From Agrococcus sp. Marseille-P2731 (lineage in GTDB: Bacteria; Actinomycetota; Actinomycetes; Actinomycetales; Microbacteriaceae): a stretch of DNA of 64,000 nucleotides. Shown piece by piece: positions 1 through 8,520 of the stretch (position 1 is its first letter; each line of letters opens with the position of its first letter). Below the pieces are notes generated by a model. That model was given only the letters and a program-made list of their open reading frames with translations, ran no database searches and was not told where the DNA came from. The stretch spans positions 248,001-312,000 of the forward strand of contig NZ_FPEG01000001.1 in NCBI RefSeq assembly GCF_900117395.1, read 5' to 3'. Both the position numbers and the translations under genes were made by a program.

Positions 1-1
1 A

Positions 2-904
2 CGCCGCGTGCTCGAGCTGGGGCTCGACGGGACGCCGCAGCGGCTGCGCGGAGAGGTCGTGGGCGTCAAGCGCGTGGAGGCGGGTTTGGCCGTCTCGTAC
101 GGCGGGGAGTACGTCACCGATCGACCGACGAGCCTCGCGCTCGTGGCGCTCGGCTACGCCGACGGGGTCGCCCGCGCTACGACCGGGCGCTCGGTGATGC
201 TGCGCGGCGAGGCGCTGCCGATCTGCGGTCGCGTGGCGATGGATCAGCTCGTGCTCGACCTCGGCGACCACGACGCCGCCGTCGGCGATCCCGTGGAGCT
301 CGCGCACGCGTCCGCCCCCGAGCTCACCGGCATGCTCGGTGCGCGCGTGGCGGTCGAGCTGGCCGGCTCGGTGCCTGACGCGGATGCGATGGAGGCGCTC
401 GGCGCGAGGCTCGGCCGAGGCCTGCGCGCGGGCGACGCCGTGCTGCTCATCGGGTCGCTCGGCGCAGGCAAGACCACGCTCACGCGCGGCATCGGCGCGG
501 CGCTCGGTGCGCGCGGCACCGTGCAGAGCCCGACCTTCGTGCTCGCGCGCACCCACCGCACGGCGGCCGGGCCCGACCTGCAGCACGTCGACGCCTACCG
601 GCTGCTCGCCGATGCCGACGACGAGGCCGAGCTCGACGACCTCGACCTCGACCTCGACGGCGCGATCACCGTCGCCGAGTGGGGCGCGCCGCTCGAGCAC
701 GCGCTCGAGTCATGGCTGCGGGTCGAGATCGATCGGGGTACCCCTGCGGGAGGCGACGCGGACGACGACCCGGATGCGCTCGAGTCGCCGCGCGCCGTGC
801 GCATCAGCGGGCACGGGCCAGGGTGGCCGGCGGCGCGCGTGCGTGCGCTCGCGAGCGCGACGGCATCGGCACCTGCTGCGCAGGCAGAGGAGGGAACGGC
901 ATGA
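2..904 (+). CDS. Alanine racemase (C-terminal part) fused to TsaE t6A ATPase; 5' end outside window
   Basis: The frame is open from the window edge, so the N-terminal part is missing. The first ~120 visible residues are an alanine racemase C-terminal domain (GYADG at 152-166, GRVAMDQ at 227-247). With no stop and almost no linker, the frame continues into a complete TsaE: Walker A GSLGAGKTT at 452-478, then SPTF, HVDAYRL and VAEW. TsaE is the ATPase of the TsaBDE complex that makes N6-threonylcarbamoyl-adenosine on tRNA; alanine racemase makes D-alanine for peptidoglycan. An in-frame GTG at 371 could give separate TsaE. The usual Alr C-terminal GTISYE motif with its conserved Tyr is not recognisable. 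The stop overlaps the tsaB start (ATGA). Confidence 0.85.
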   Translation, partial: RRVLELGLDGTPQRLRGEVVGVKRVEAGLAVSYGGEYVTDRPTSLALVALGYADGVARATTGRSVMLRGEALPICGRVAMDQLVLDLGDHDAAVGDPVELAHASAPELTGMLGARVAVELAGSVPDADAMEALGARLGRGLRAGDAVLLIGSLGAGKTTLTRGIGAALGARGTVQSPTFVLARTHRTAAGPDLQHVDAYRLLADADDEAELDDLDLDLDGAITVAEWGAPLEHALESWLRVEIDRGTPAGGDADDDPDALESPRAVRISGHGPGWPAARVRALASATASAPAAQAEEGTA

Positions 905-1500
905 CCGATCGGCCCTTGATCCTCGCGATCGACACCTCGCTCGGCACCTCGGTGGCCGTGGTCGACGGCGAGGCGATCGTCTTCCGCGAGCATGCCGCCG
1001 ACACCCGTCGGCACGCCGAGCACCTCGGTGGCATGCTCGCCCGCGCGCTCGAGGGTCGACGCGCGTCGATCGGACTGGTCGTCGCAGGCATGGGGCCCGG
1101 CGCCTTCACGGGGCTGCGCGTGGGCATCGCTGCCGCGCGGGCCGCCGCGCTCGGTCTCGGCGTGCCGTGCCGGGGCATCGCGAGCCACGCCGGCGTCACG
1201 AGGGGCAGCGCCCAGGTGACGACGGATGTGCGGCGTCGCGAGCGCGCGTGGAGCATCGTGCTCGACGGGCTCGTCGTCGATGGCCCCTTCCTCGCCGCCG
1301 CCGACGCGGTGCCGCCGCCCGCGCAGGCCGGCGCGAGCGGTGCGCACGCCGACCTCGAGCGCATCGACGCGGACGCGGTGGACGCCGCGCTGCTCGCCCT
1401 CGCCGCATCCCGCGGAGCGGCCGAGGTCGTCCAGGCGCTCTACCTGCGCGAGGCCGACGCGGTGCCGTCGGCCCGCCAGAAGCGGGTGAGCCAGACGTGA
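901..1500 (+). CDS. tsaB: tRNA t6A biosynthesis protein TsaB
   Basis: This 199-residue protein has the ASKHA-fold N-terminal signature [12 protein letters not shown] (residues 9-20) and the family motif [11 protein letters not shown] (65-75). TsaB is the dimer partner and scaffold for TsaD in t6A formation at A37 of ANN-decoding tRNAs; it is cytoplasmic and not itself catalytic. The ATG is chosen because it overlaps the tsaE stop by four bases and the protein then begins directly at the conserved first strand. It is translationally coupled to tsaE upstream and rimI downstream. It is slightly short for the family (about 210-230), with a reduced C-terminal lobe. Confidence 0.93.
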   Translation: MTDRPLILAIDTSLGTSVAVVDGEAIVFREHAADTRRHAEHLGGMLARALEGRRASIGLVVAGMGPGAFTGLRVGIAAARAAALGLGVPCRGIASHAGVTRGSAQVTTDVRRRERAWSIVLDGLVVDGPFLAAADAVPPPAQAGASGAHADLERIDADAVDAALLALAASRGAAEVVQALYLREADAVPSARQKRVSQT

Positions 1501-1958
1501 CCGACGGGACCCCCGCGATCAGGACTGCCGGCGCATCCGACCTCGACGCCATCATGGGGCTGGAGCACGCCGCCTTCGGCCCGAGCGCCTGGGAGCGCGA
1601 GACGATGCGCGCCGAGATCGCGAGCGAGTGGGGCCGCTACGTGCTCGCCGAGGACGCCGAAGGACGGGCGCTCGGCTACGCGGGGCTGCGCGCCGTCGGC
1701 GTGGAGGGCGACATCCAGACGATCGCGGTGGCGGCCGAGGCGCGCGGGCGCGGCATCGGGCGCGCGCTGCTGGCCGAGCTGCTGGCCGAGGCCGAGCGCC
1801 GCGGAGTGCGCGAGCTGTTCCTCGAGGTGCGCGCCGACAACCCGACGGCTCGTGCGCTGTACGCCTCGGTCGGCTTCGCAGAGATCGGCGTGCGGGCGCG
1901 CTACTACCAGCCGGAGGACGTGGATGCGGTGGTCATGAAGCGGGAGGCGGAGCGATGA
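1497..1958 (+). CDS. rimI: Ribosomal protein alanine N-acetyltransferase RimI
   Basis: This is a 153-residue GNAT-fold acetyltransferase. The acetyl-CoA loop [10 protein letters not shown] is at residues 82-91, followed by the LEVR.DN..A..LY..GF pattern (109-127) and the C-terminal RARYY that typifies RimI. In E. coli RimI acetylates the N-terminal Ala of ribosomal protein S18; in actinobacteria it is regularly encoded between tsaB and tsaD, as here. GTG at 1497 overlaps the tsaB stop (GTGA), and the stop overlaps the tsaD ATG, so the whole block reads as one operon. The exact substrate in this organism is inferred from the family. Confidence 0.93.
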   Translation: MTDGTPAIRTAGASDLDAIMGLEHAAFGPSAWERETMRAEIASEWGRYVLAEDAEGRALGYAGLRAVGVEGDIQTIAVAAEARGRGIGRALLAELLAEAERRGVRELFLEVRADNPTARALYASVGFAEIGVRARYYQPEDVDAVVMKREAER

Positions 1959-3031
1959 GCTGGGCGAGCGCGGGTCGGGGGAGCGAGGCGCCGGTGGTGC
2001 TCGGCATCGAGACGAGCTGCGACGAGACCGGTGTCGGCATCGTGCGCGGCACCGAGATGCTCGCCAACCGCATCGCGTCGTCGATGGAGCTGCACGCCCG
2101 GTTCGGGGGCGTGGTGCCAGAGATCGCCGCCCGCGCGCACCTGGAGGCGATGGAGCCGACGATCCGCGCGGCGCTCGACGACGCATCCCTCACCCTCGAC
2201 GACATCGACGCGATCGCCGTCACGGCAGGGCCCGGGCTCGCTGGCGCGCTCATGGTCGGCATCGGCGCGGCCAAGGGCCTCGCGACCGCTCGCGAGCTGC
2301 CGCTCTACGGCGTCAACCACCTGGTCGGCCACGTCGCGGCCGACGTGCTCTCGGGCGAGCCGCTGGCGCTGCCGACGATCGCGCTGCTCGTCTCCGGCGG
2401 CCACACCTCGCTGCTGCTGGTGCGCGACCTCGCCGGCGATGTCGAGCTGCTGGGGGAGACGATCGACGACGCGGCTGGCGAGGCGTTCGACAAGACGGCG
2501 CGGCTGCTCGGGCTCAGCTACCCGGGCGGGCCCTCGATCGACGCGGCGGCAGTCGGCGGCGATCCCGCGGCGATCGCCTTCCCGCGCGGGCTGACGGCGC
2601 CGAAGGATCGCGCCAAGCACCGCTTCAACTTCTCCTTCTCGGGGCTCAAGACCTCGGTCGCCCGCCACGTCGAACGAGCGGAGGCGGCGGGCATCCAGCT
2701 GCCGATCGCCGATGTCGCCGCGAGCTTCCGGGAAGCGGTCGTCGACGTGCTCGTGGCGAAGGCGCTCGACGCCTGCGCCGAGCACGGCATCCCGCGCCTG
2801 CTGCTGGGTGGCGGAGTGGTGGCGAACCGGCGCCTGCGCGAGGTCGCTGCCGAGCGCTGCGCCGCGGCGGGCGTGACGCTGCGCATCCCGCCGCTCCAGC
2901 TGTGCACCGACAACGGCGCGATGATCGCCGCTGTCGGTGCGATGCTCGTCGCTCGCGGCGACGCCCCGAGCCTGCCCGGCTTCGCCGCCGAGTCGACCCT
3001 CGAGGCGAGCGTCGTGCAGGTCACGGGCTGA
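1955..3031 (+). CDS. tsaD: tRNA N6-adenosine threonylcarbamoyltransferase TsaD
   Basis: This 358-residue Kae1/TsaD family protein transfers the threonylcarbamoyl group to A37 of tRNA. It has the ASKHA ATP fold with [12 protein letters not shown] near the N-terminus, the AGPGLAGAL loop (91-99) and the metal-binding pair His122/His126 in NHLVGH, plus the [10 protein letters not shown] motif near the C-terminus. It completes the TsaB-TsaD-TsaE set in this operon; TsaC is not in the window. ATG at 1955 overlaps the rimI stop. Length and motifs are normal. Confidence 0.96.
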   Translation: MSWASAGRGSEAPVVLGIETSCDETGVGIVRGTEMLANRIASSMELHARFGGVVPEIAARAHLEAMEPTIRAALDDASLTLDDIDAIAVTAGPGLAGALMVGIGAAKGLATARELPLYGVNHLVGHVAADVLSGEPLALPTIALLVSGGHTSLLLVRDLAGDVELLGETIDDAAGEAFDKTARLLGLSYPGGPSIDAAAVGGDPAAIAFPRGLTAPKDRAKHRFNFSFSGLKTSVARHVERAEAAGIQLPIADVAASFREAVVDVLVAKALDACAEHGIPRLLLGGGVVANRRLREVAAERCAAAGVTLRIPPLQLCTDNGAMIAAVGAMLVARGDAPSLPGFAAESTLEASVVQVTG

Positions 3032-3131
3032 GTCGGATGCCCAGGTCGGCCTGGCAGGATCGGAGTGGGATCGCGAGCCACCGGCCGCGCCCAGTTCGCC
3101 AGCGACACCAGCGACGCCAGGGAGGCACGGC

Positions 3132-3512
3132 ATGAACGCGACCGCATACCCCCAGCAGGGGTGGAGCGCTCCGCAGCAGGGCCAGCCCGCCTTCCCGCCC
3201 CGGCCCGCCTTCGCGCAGCCGCCTGCCTGGAGCGCGCCGACGCATCCGGGACCGAAGACCAACCTGATGGCGCTGCTCGCGATCGGCGCCGCCGCCGCCG
3301 GCACCACGGTGCTGCTCGGGCTCGGGTCGATCGCGGCGATCGTGCTGGGCTGCATCGCGCTCGCGCAGATCAAGCGCACGGGCGACGACGGCAAGCTGCT
3401 CGCGATCTGGGGGATCGTGCTCGGCGGGGTGACCTTGGTCGCGCTGCTCGCGATGATCGTGCTCGGGGTGAGCGCCTTCGCGTCGTTCGTGCAGAGCCTG
3501 CCTGGCTTCTGA
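3132..3512 (+). CDS. Small DUF4190-like membrane protein
   Basis: This 126-residue protein has a ~40-residue Pro/Gln/Ala-rich N-terminus followed by two hydrophobic segments (about 45-78 and 92-118) joined by a short loop with QIKRTGDDGK. That architecture is the DUF4190 type: disordered cytoplasmic head plus a hairpin of two membrane helices. The function is unknown. The start is ATG at 3132, preceded by AGGGAGGCA at a good distance. It lies 100 bases after tsaD and is followed by two proteins of the same general design, so the three look like a local expansion. Confidence 0.8.
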   Translation: MNATAYPQQGWSAPQQGQPAFPPRPAFAQPPAWSAPTHPGPKTNLMALLAIGAAAAGTTVLLGLGSIAAIVLGCIALAQIKRTGDDGKLLAIWGIVLGGVTLVALLAMIVLGVSAFASFVQSLPGF

Positions 3513-3593
3513 CGCTCCCTCAGATCTCAGCCTTCCGCCGCCTGCCGGGCGGTACGGTGGGTGCGCGCATCCGCGCTTCGCAAGGAGGATCCC

Positions 3594-4661
3594 GTGAGCG
3601 ACCAGTTCCCGCCTGCCGACGACCGCTTCCGTCGGCCCGATCAGCCCGAGCAGGACGGCGCCCAGAGCGGCGATGCCCAGCACGGGGATGCCCAGCAGCC
3701 CGCCGCAGACTTCGGTCAGGCGCCGACCGCCGACTTCGGTCAGCAGGCCGAGCAGGCGCCGTCGTTCGGTCAGGCGCACGAGGCTCCCGCCGCGAGCTTC
3801 AGCGACCAGCAGGCGCCCGCGTTCGGGCAGCAGCAGGATACGCCCTCGTACGGCCAGCAGGCTGATGCGCCGTCGTATGGGCAGCAGGGCAGCGCGCCGT
3901 CATACGGCCAGCAGGCTGACGCCCCGTCATATGGTCAGCAGGCCGGCGCCGAGCAGCCCTATGGGCAGCAGACCGGATATGGACAGAGCGCGCAGAGCCA
4001 GAGCGCTCCCTCCTACGGTCAGCAGGCTGGATACGGTCAGCAGGCGAGCCAGGGCCAGGATCCCTACGCACAGCAGCAGCCCTACGGTCAGCAGCAGCCC
4101 TATGGCCAGCAGCAGGCGTACGGCCAGCCGCAGGCGAGCGCCCCGGCTGATGCCGGCTATGGTCAGCAGTCCCATGGCCAGGCGAGCGCTCCGGCTGATG
4201 CCGGCTATGGCCAGCAGGCCTACGGCCAGGCGAGCGCTCCGGCTGACGCCGGCTACGGCCAGCAGGCGTACGGCCAGCAGGCCTACGGGCAGCCGCCCGC
4301 CTACGGCCAGCAGGCGCAGCAGCAGTACGGCGACGCGAACGCGGGCGGCTACGGCCAGCAGACGGGCTACGCGCAGGCGCCGTACGGCCAGCCGGGCGAG
4401 AAGAAGCTCAAGAGCATCACGATCTGGTCGATGGTGCTGACCGGCCTCGGCGTCCTGCTCACGTTCGTCTTCGGGCTCGGCTTCCTGCCGGCGGCCGCGG
4501 GCTCGATCCTCGGCTTCGTCGCGATGAAGAAGAACCCCGAGGCGAAGCCCTGGCCGCTGATCCTGGGCATCGTGGGTGCGATCGCGGCGGTCGCCTCGCT
4601 GGCGCTGTTCATCTTCAACGTCTCGAGCGTCATCGCCTGGATCCAGTACGCGGGACTGTGA
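3594..4661 (+). CDS. DUF4190-like membrane protein with long Tyr-Gly-Gln repeat (prion-like) N-terminal domain
   Basis: This 355-residue protein has a GTG start at 3594 behind a strong AAGGAGG site. Residues ~1-265 are low complexity, made of roughly two dozen YGQQ, YGQ and [11 protein letters not shown] units with few hydrophobic residues apart from Tyr. The last ~88 residues (from [11 protein letters not shown]) form two membrane helices with KKNPEAKPW between them, as in DUF4190 proteins. Composition of the head resembles intrinsically disordered, prion-like domains; many actinobacterial small membrane proteins carry shorter heads of this kind. The DNA repeats are codon-level and imperfect, so copy number may vary between strains. 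Function is unknown. Confidence 0.8.
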   Translation: MSDQFPPADDRFRRPDQPEQDGAQSGDAQHGDAQQPAADFGQAPTADFGQQAEQAPSFGQAHEAPAASFSDQQAPAFGQQQDTPSYGQQADAPSYGQQGSAPSYGQQADAPSYGQQAGAEQPYGQQTGYGQSAQSQSAPSYGQQAGYGQQASQGQDPYAQQQPYGQQQPYGQQQAYGQPQASAPADAGYGQQSHGQASAPADAGYGQQAYGQASAPADAGYGQQAYGQQAYGQPPAYGQQAQQQYGDANAGGYGQQTGYAQAPYGQPGEKKLKSITIWSMVLTGLGVLLTFVFGLGFLPAAAGSILGFVAMKKNPEAKPWPLILGIVGAIAAVASLALFIFNVSSVIAWIQYAGL

Positions 4662-4668
4662 TCCGGTG

Positions 4669-4977
4669 ATGACGGATGGCGCGACGGCGCCCGATCCCAC
4701 CGGGTCGGGTGCCGTCGCGCACAAGGCATGGAGCACCGTCACCTGGGCCTCGGTGCTCTTCTCGGCGCTGGGGCTCCTCTTCGCCTTCGCGAGCGGGCTC
4801 GGCCTTCCAGCGGCGATCGCGGGCATCGCCTGCGGTGCCGTGGCGCTCCGCCGCGACCGCCAGGCGCGGCCATGGCCGCTGATCGCGACCATCATCGGCG
4901 CCGTCGCGACGGTCATCGCCGTCGTGCACCTGATCATCGCCGCGAACATCTGGCTGCCGCAGCTGCTCGCAGCCTGA
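4669..4977 (+). CDS. Small two-helix membrane protein, DUF4190-like
   Basis: This 102-residue protein begins at ATG 4669 (GTG at 4666 is also possible), seven bases after the preceding gene. It has a short hydrophilic head, one hydrophobic stretch at ~25-52, the basic loop RRDRQARPWP and a second stretch to the C-terminus. The KxxPW loop is shared with the upstream Tyr-Gly-Gln protein, so the two are probably paralogues in one transcript. Function is unknown. It is the last gene before the lower-GC islet. Confidence 0.7.
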   Translation: MTDGATAPDPTGSGAVAHKAWSTVTWASVLFSALGLLFAFASGLGLPAAIAGIACGAVALRRDRQARPWPLIATIIGAVATVIAVVHLIIAANIWLPQLLAA

Positions 4978-5736
4978 GCGCGCCCGAGCTGCAGCGATCA
5001 CCGCGAGGCCCACGCAAACTTCAGCCGCACGCCGTTGATCGCCAAGATCGAGTACCGGACGCCGTTGTACGTTGCGATGGACGTTGCGCTCGGAGCTCGG
5101 AGCGCACTCGTGCGGGCGAGAGGCTGTCGGGCCCGTCTCGACAGTGCGCCGCTTGAACCGAACTCACTGCTGTGAGAGCAAGGCCTTGAACCTAGGGTGT
5201 TTGGCAGCAGTGTCGCGCTGCTTCGCATCTCGCGGCCACTCTGCAAAGCCTGAGGTGTTCCAGCATGCGCAAGAAACCCTCGATCGCTGGCGATAGGCCC
5301 GGTCGGCGCTGTCGGGTGCGAGTGCCAGCGACCTCCTGATGCTGCCAGGACATCTACCGTGGCGGGTTACGCGAGGTCTTTGACTAACGGAGCGTAGTCA
5401 GAACCTCACGATGGCACCTCGTTGATGCGCCTGCACCATGGTCGACTGACAACACTACCCATGCTGTTCTTGCTGGTCACATGGTGGCGACGCTCGCCCT
5501 CTCGCGCCTCAGTAAGCCCCATCGAAACCGCAGTAGTCGTCACTTACGACGGCCGAGCATCGCTGTGTCGTACAAGCCTCTGAGCTGAGCGAGGCGGAAC
5601 CACCAAATCCACTAGGCCGGCCATGTCCAAGCCGCGTCACCGCTGAAGACCTGACGGAGGCGACCTCAAGGCGAGACAGTTCCCCTCCGACAGGCAGCAG
5701 GAAGGGGTCAGGCGGGCACGGGTCAGGCGGGTAAGT
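4978..5736. other. 759-bp stretch without a supported gene; lower GC
   Basis: I find no gene here that I can support. Open frames are short, lack ribosome sites and give no recognisable protein. GC drops clearly below the flanking genes. At the right end a 12-bp unit GGGTCAGGCGGG occurs twice (5705-5716 and 5720-5731), just past the stop of the secreted-protein gene. The stretch may be decayed or foreign DNA; no transposase fragment or att-like duplication could be recognised. Confidence 0.5.
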
Positions 5737-6714
5737 TCACGACTTGACGCAGGTGTACGGAAGTGGCCCTAACACCCAAACAGGTGACGTGTCTCCGTTG
5801 ATCTTGATGCACCCGATACCGCTAGCCTTCTGAATTTTGGCGGCAGTCACGAATCTCGCGTACGCGTCTAGGCAGGTGGCAAACAATGCGCCCCTCACAG
5901 CCGGGGGCAGGAACTTGAAGGCGCCGCATGAGGCCGCGAAGTCGATAGCGGGCCCGTAGCCCCCGTTGGCTAGTGCCACAGTCTCCGATCGTGTCCATTT
6001 GATCTCAAAGTTGTTCGTGTTGTTTGTCCACACGAAATGCGGATCGGCGACTACCGGGAACGCAGTGTCAGCCTGCAGCTCCACGTGTTGGGTAAGGTTG
6101 TCTCCGTCGACAGAGTAATGTGTATCGAGGGGAGTTCCGTTGGCGTCGATTGCCCACGGCTGCTCGACTTGCCCGATGATGAGTGCGCCCACTTCATCTC
6201 CCGCAAGACCGACTTCGACTGAGCCGTCTTCGGCCTCGAACAGCACCGCGCCTTCAAATGTGTACTGCAGGCGATCGAGAGCGCTCGAATTGTCGAGCAC
6301 CGAAGTCATGCGCACGCTAGATTCCGTCGCTTCAGTCACCTGATCGATTGCGAGCTCGTCACTCTGGCTGACCGAGGCACCGGAGTTCAGGTCAAATTCC
6401 GCGTCACTCGCGGCTGCAATCGGCGTGGCAACCACTATCTCGGTTGGAGCGGCACCGTAGTCCAAGCCGATAGTTACTGATTCGTGATCCGACGTGACGC
6501 TGACGTCGGAGCCTGCAGTGACAGAGGAACTCTGGCTTTCGCCCGCGGCGCCATCCAATCGTTCGTCGAACGGCACAACGTCCCAAAGTGAAGGAGCGAC
6601 CGCGTGGACGGCCTCGATCGACGAGAGGACTGAGTCCGCCTCAGGAAAGATGGGTGTCGGCAATAAGGCTAAGCTCGCGGACAGTGGCAGGACCAGAAGA
6701 GGTGTTGCTCTCAT
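5737..6714 (-). CDS. Secreted hypothetical protein
   Basis: This 325-residue protein starts with a short positively charged head and a hydrophobic segment (about residues 4-23) consistent with a signal peptide. A Ser/Thr/Asp/Glu-rich region follows (~60-160), then a more globular part containing the FPVVADPHF motif. I recall similar (F/Y)PVVADP motifs in secreted proteins of unknown function from actinobacteria, but cannot name a family. Four Cys near the C-terminus could form disulfides. Codon use is far less GC-biased than its neighbours, with many A/T-ending codons, suggesting transfer. It is monocistronic inside the low-GC islet. Confidence 0.75.
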   Translation of the reverse strand: MRATPLLVLPLSASLALLPTPIFPEADSVLSSIEAVHAVAPSLWDVVPFDERLDGAAGESQSSSVTAGSDVSVTSDHESVTIGLDYGAAPTEIVVATPIAAASDAEFDLNSGASVSQSDELAIDQVTEATESSVRMTSVLDNSSALDRLQYTFEGAVLFEAEDGSVEVGLAGDEVGALIIGQVEQPWAIDANGTPLDTHYSVDGDNLTQHVELQADTAFPVVADPHFVWTNNTNNFEIKWTRSETVALANGGYGPAIDFAASCGAFKFLPPAVRGALFATCLDAYARFVTAAKIQKASGIGCIKINGDTSPVWVLGPLPYTCVKS

Positions 6715-6811
6715 GACGTCAACTCCGTTGCTACGTTGCTAGGGGATCAAAGGCAAGCAGAGCCTGTGCTGTGATGCAATAGGCGTGACAATCGGGCAAC
6801 AAGCGTCCGTG

Positions 6812-7993
6812 TTACGGCACCCGGTCGGCGAGCACGGCCCGGTGCCGCCCGCTGATGCGGGTGGCGAAGAGCGTCGCCCGCTCGGAGCCCGCGAGCTTCA
6901 ACCGCTTCCGGAACGCGGCCGGGTCGATGTCGGCCCCCCGCTTCTTGATCTCGAGCTCGCCGATGCCGAGCTCGCGCAGCCGCCGCGCGATGCCGCGCTC
7001 GTCGAGCGGCAGCGTCTCGCGCACGCGGAAGGCCTGCGCGAGCGGCGTCGTGACGTGCGCCGGCCCGCTCAGATAGGCGATGCCCTCGCTCACGCCCGTC
7101 GCGCCCAGCCGCTCTGCGAGCGCACCGATCAGCTCTGCCCTGATCACCGCCCCCGCCGGCTCGTACAGGAACGCGCCCAGCTCGCCCGGTTCGGGGTGCG
7201 AGGGGTCGCCCGTCAGCTCCGCCGCGCCGGCGTCGCTCAGCACCAGCGCGCTGCGGGCCACGCCCGCGCGCGCGAGCCGCCCCGTCCACACCACGGCCTC
7301 GACGGTCTCGAGCCCGTCCATGACCCACTGGTGCTCCGCATCCGCAGGCAGCAGCGCCCGATCGATGCCGGGCGCCAGCTTGATGCCGGCCGGCTGCTCC
7401 GTCGCGCGCGCGAACACCGCGTCGAGCGCGGGCGACCAGTCGCCGGGGTCGCTCAGCCGCTTCCGCTCGTCGCGGCGGGCGGGGTCGAACCACAGGGCCT
7501 CGACGTCGACTGCGGTCTCGAGGGCATCCCCGTGCACCACGGATGCGTTCCACGGCGCCAGGTTGTACGACGCGACCGCCGCGGTCACCTCGTCGCGCTC
7601 GACCGCCGTGACCTCGAGCCCGAGCGTCGCGAACGCGAGCGCGTCGGCGCCGATGCCGCAGCCCAGGTCGGCGACCGACGCGATGCCGGCCTCGCGCATC
7701 CGCCCCGCATGGTGCGCGGCGACGCGCAGCCGCGTCGCCTGCTCGAGGCCCGCCTCGGTGAAGAGCATGCCGCTCGCGAACTCGCCGAACTTCGCGCGGG
7801 CGCGGCGGCGCAGTCGCAGCTGCGTGAGCACGGCGGCCACGAGCTGGGCGTCGTGACCCTCCGCCCGCAGGCGCGAGACGGCGCGCACGACGTCGTCGCG
7901 CCCCTCGATGCCATCGCCATCGCCCGCCTCGACGCGCTCGAGCAGCGCGAGCCCCTCGGTCGACAGCAGCAGTCGCAGGGCATCGGCATCCAT
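6812..7993 (-). CDS. Class I SAM-dependent methyltransferase with THUMP-like C-terminal domain
   Basis: This is a 393-residue protein. The start (ATG on the minus strand at 7993) gives MDADALRLLLS, the usual beginning of this actinobacterial family. An alpha-helical N-terminal part precedes the Rossmann-fold SAM site VADLGCGIGADALAFA, followed by VERD (acidic end of strand 2) and WFDPARRDE (the catalytic DPAR-type motif). The C-terminal ~100 residues match the THUMP-like extension seen on these enzymes. The substrate is not established; RNA is a reasonable guess from the THUMP-like domain. It is divergent from groES, with the CIRCE region between them. Confidence 0.85.
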   Translation of the reverse strand: MDADALRLLLSTEGLALLERVEAGDGDGIEGRDDVVRAVSRLRAEGHDAQLVAAVLTQLRLRRRARAKFGEFASGMLFTEAGLEQATRLRVAAHHAGRMREAGIASVADLGCGIGADALAFATLGLEVTAVERDEVTAAVASYNLAPWNASVVHGDALETAVDVEALWFDPARRDERKRLSDPGDWSPALDAVFARATEQPAGIKLAPGIDRALLPADAEHQWVMDGLETVEAVVWTGRLARAGVARSALVLSDAGAAELTGDPSHPEPGELGAFLYEPAGAVIRAELIGALAERLGATGVSEGIAYLSGPAHVTTPLAQAFRVRETLPLDERGIARRLRELGIGELEIKKRGADIDPAAFRKRLKLAGSERATLFATRISGRHRAVLADRVP

Positions 7994-8059
7994 GGCTCCA
8001 GTCAAGCACCGCGCGAACCGGACGCCGATGGCCGCCGGAGGTCCGCCGGAGGCGAACGG

Positions 8060-8086
8060 CTGGCACTCATGTTGACCGAGTGCCAA
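8060..8086 (+). promoter_or_regulatory. CIRCE operator (HrcA binding site) upstream of groES
   Basis: CTGGCACTC (8060-8068), nine bases, then GAGTGCCAA (8078-8086): a near-perfect match to the CIRCE inverted repeat TTAGCACTC-N9-GAGTGCTAA bound by the heat-shock repressor HrcA. Confidence 0.93.
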
Positions 8087-8101
8087 TCGAGCGCCTAGGC
8101 T
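8072..8101 (+). promoter_or_regulatory. Probable groES promoter overlapping CIRCE
   Basis: TTGACC (8072-8077) lies inside the CIRCE spacer and right arm, and TAGGCT (8096-8101) follows after 18 bases. HrcA on CIRCE would therefore occlude the -35 region directly. This is inferred from sequence only. Confidence 0.6.
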
Positions 8102-8158
8102 TGGGGTGTTGTCCGGCCCGTCCGGACGGACCCCAAAGTCTGACAGAAAGAGGCAACC

Positions 8159-8455
8159 GTGTCGGTTTCCATCAAGCCGCTCGAGGACCGCATCGTCATC
8201 CAGCAGGTCGAGGCTGAGACGACCACTGCAAGCGGTCTCGTCATCCCTGACACCGCCAAGGAGAAGCCCCAGGAGGGCGAAGTCGTCGCCGTCGGCCCCG
8301 GCCGCATCGACGACAACGGCAACCGCGTCCCGATGGACGTGTCGGTCGGCGACCGGGTGCTCTACTCGAAGTACGGCGGCACCGAGATCAAGTACGGCGC
8401 CGACGAGTACCTGGTGCTCTCGGCGCGCGACGTGCTCGCCATCGTGGAGCGCTGA
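8159..8455 (+). CDS. groES: Co-chaperonin GroES
   Basis: This 98-residue GroES/Cpn10 contains [11 protein letters not shown] at the N-terminus, the mobile loop ([13 protein letters not shown]) and the [15 protein letters not shown] strand motif. It caps the GroEL double ring during protein folding. GTG at 8159 follows GAAAGAGGC. The gene stands alone: a strong terminator follows at 8473 and the next gene is rarD, so groEL must be elsewhere, as is common in this group. It is controlled by heat shock through the CIRCE operator. Confidence 0.97.
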   Translation: MSVSIKPLEDRIVIQQVEAETTTASGLVIPDTAKEKPQEGEVVAVGPGRIDDNGNRVPMDVSVGDRVLYSKYGGTEIKYGADEYLVLSARDVLAIVER

Positions 8456-8472
8456 CGCACCACTGACGCACT

Positions 8473-8500
8473 GGCGGCTCCCCTGCACAGGGGAGCCGCC
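8473..8500 (+). terminator. Intrinsic terminator after groES
   Basis: A perfect 12-bp stem GGCGGCTCCCCT / AGGGGAGCCGCC with loop GCAC, followed by a T-containing tract (TTCGCATCTT). It separates groES from rarD. Confidence 0.85.
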
Positions 8501-8520
8501 TTCGCATCTTCCAGGGAGGG

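Noticed and set aside
3800-4390. DNA tandem repeat in the Tyr-Gly-Gln region as a mobile or satellite element
   Set aside because: Units are codon-based and imperfect within one reading frame, so they are explained by the protein's repeat domain.
5072-5296. 74-codon plus-strand frame in the low-GC islet
   Set aside because: No ribosome site, no recognisable protein and atypical composition for either the islet gene or the host genes.
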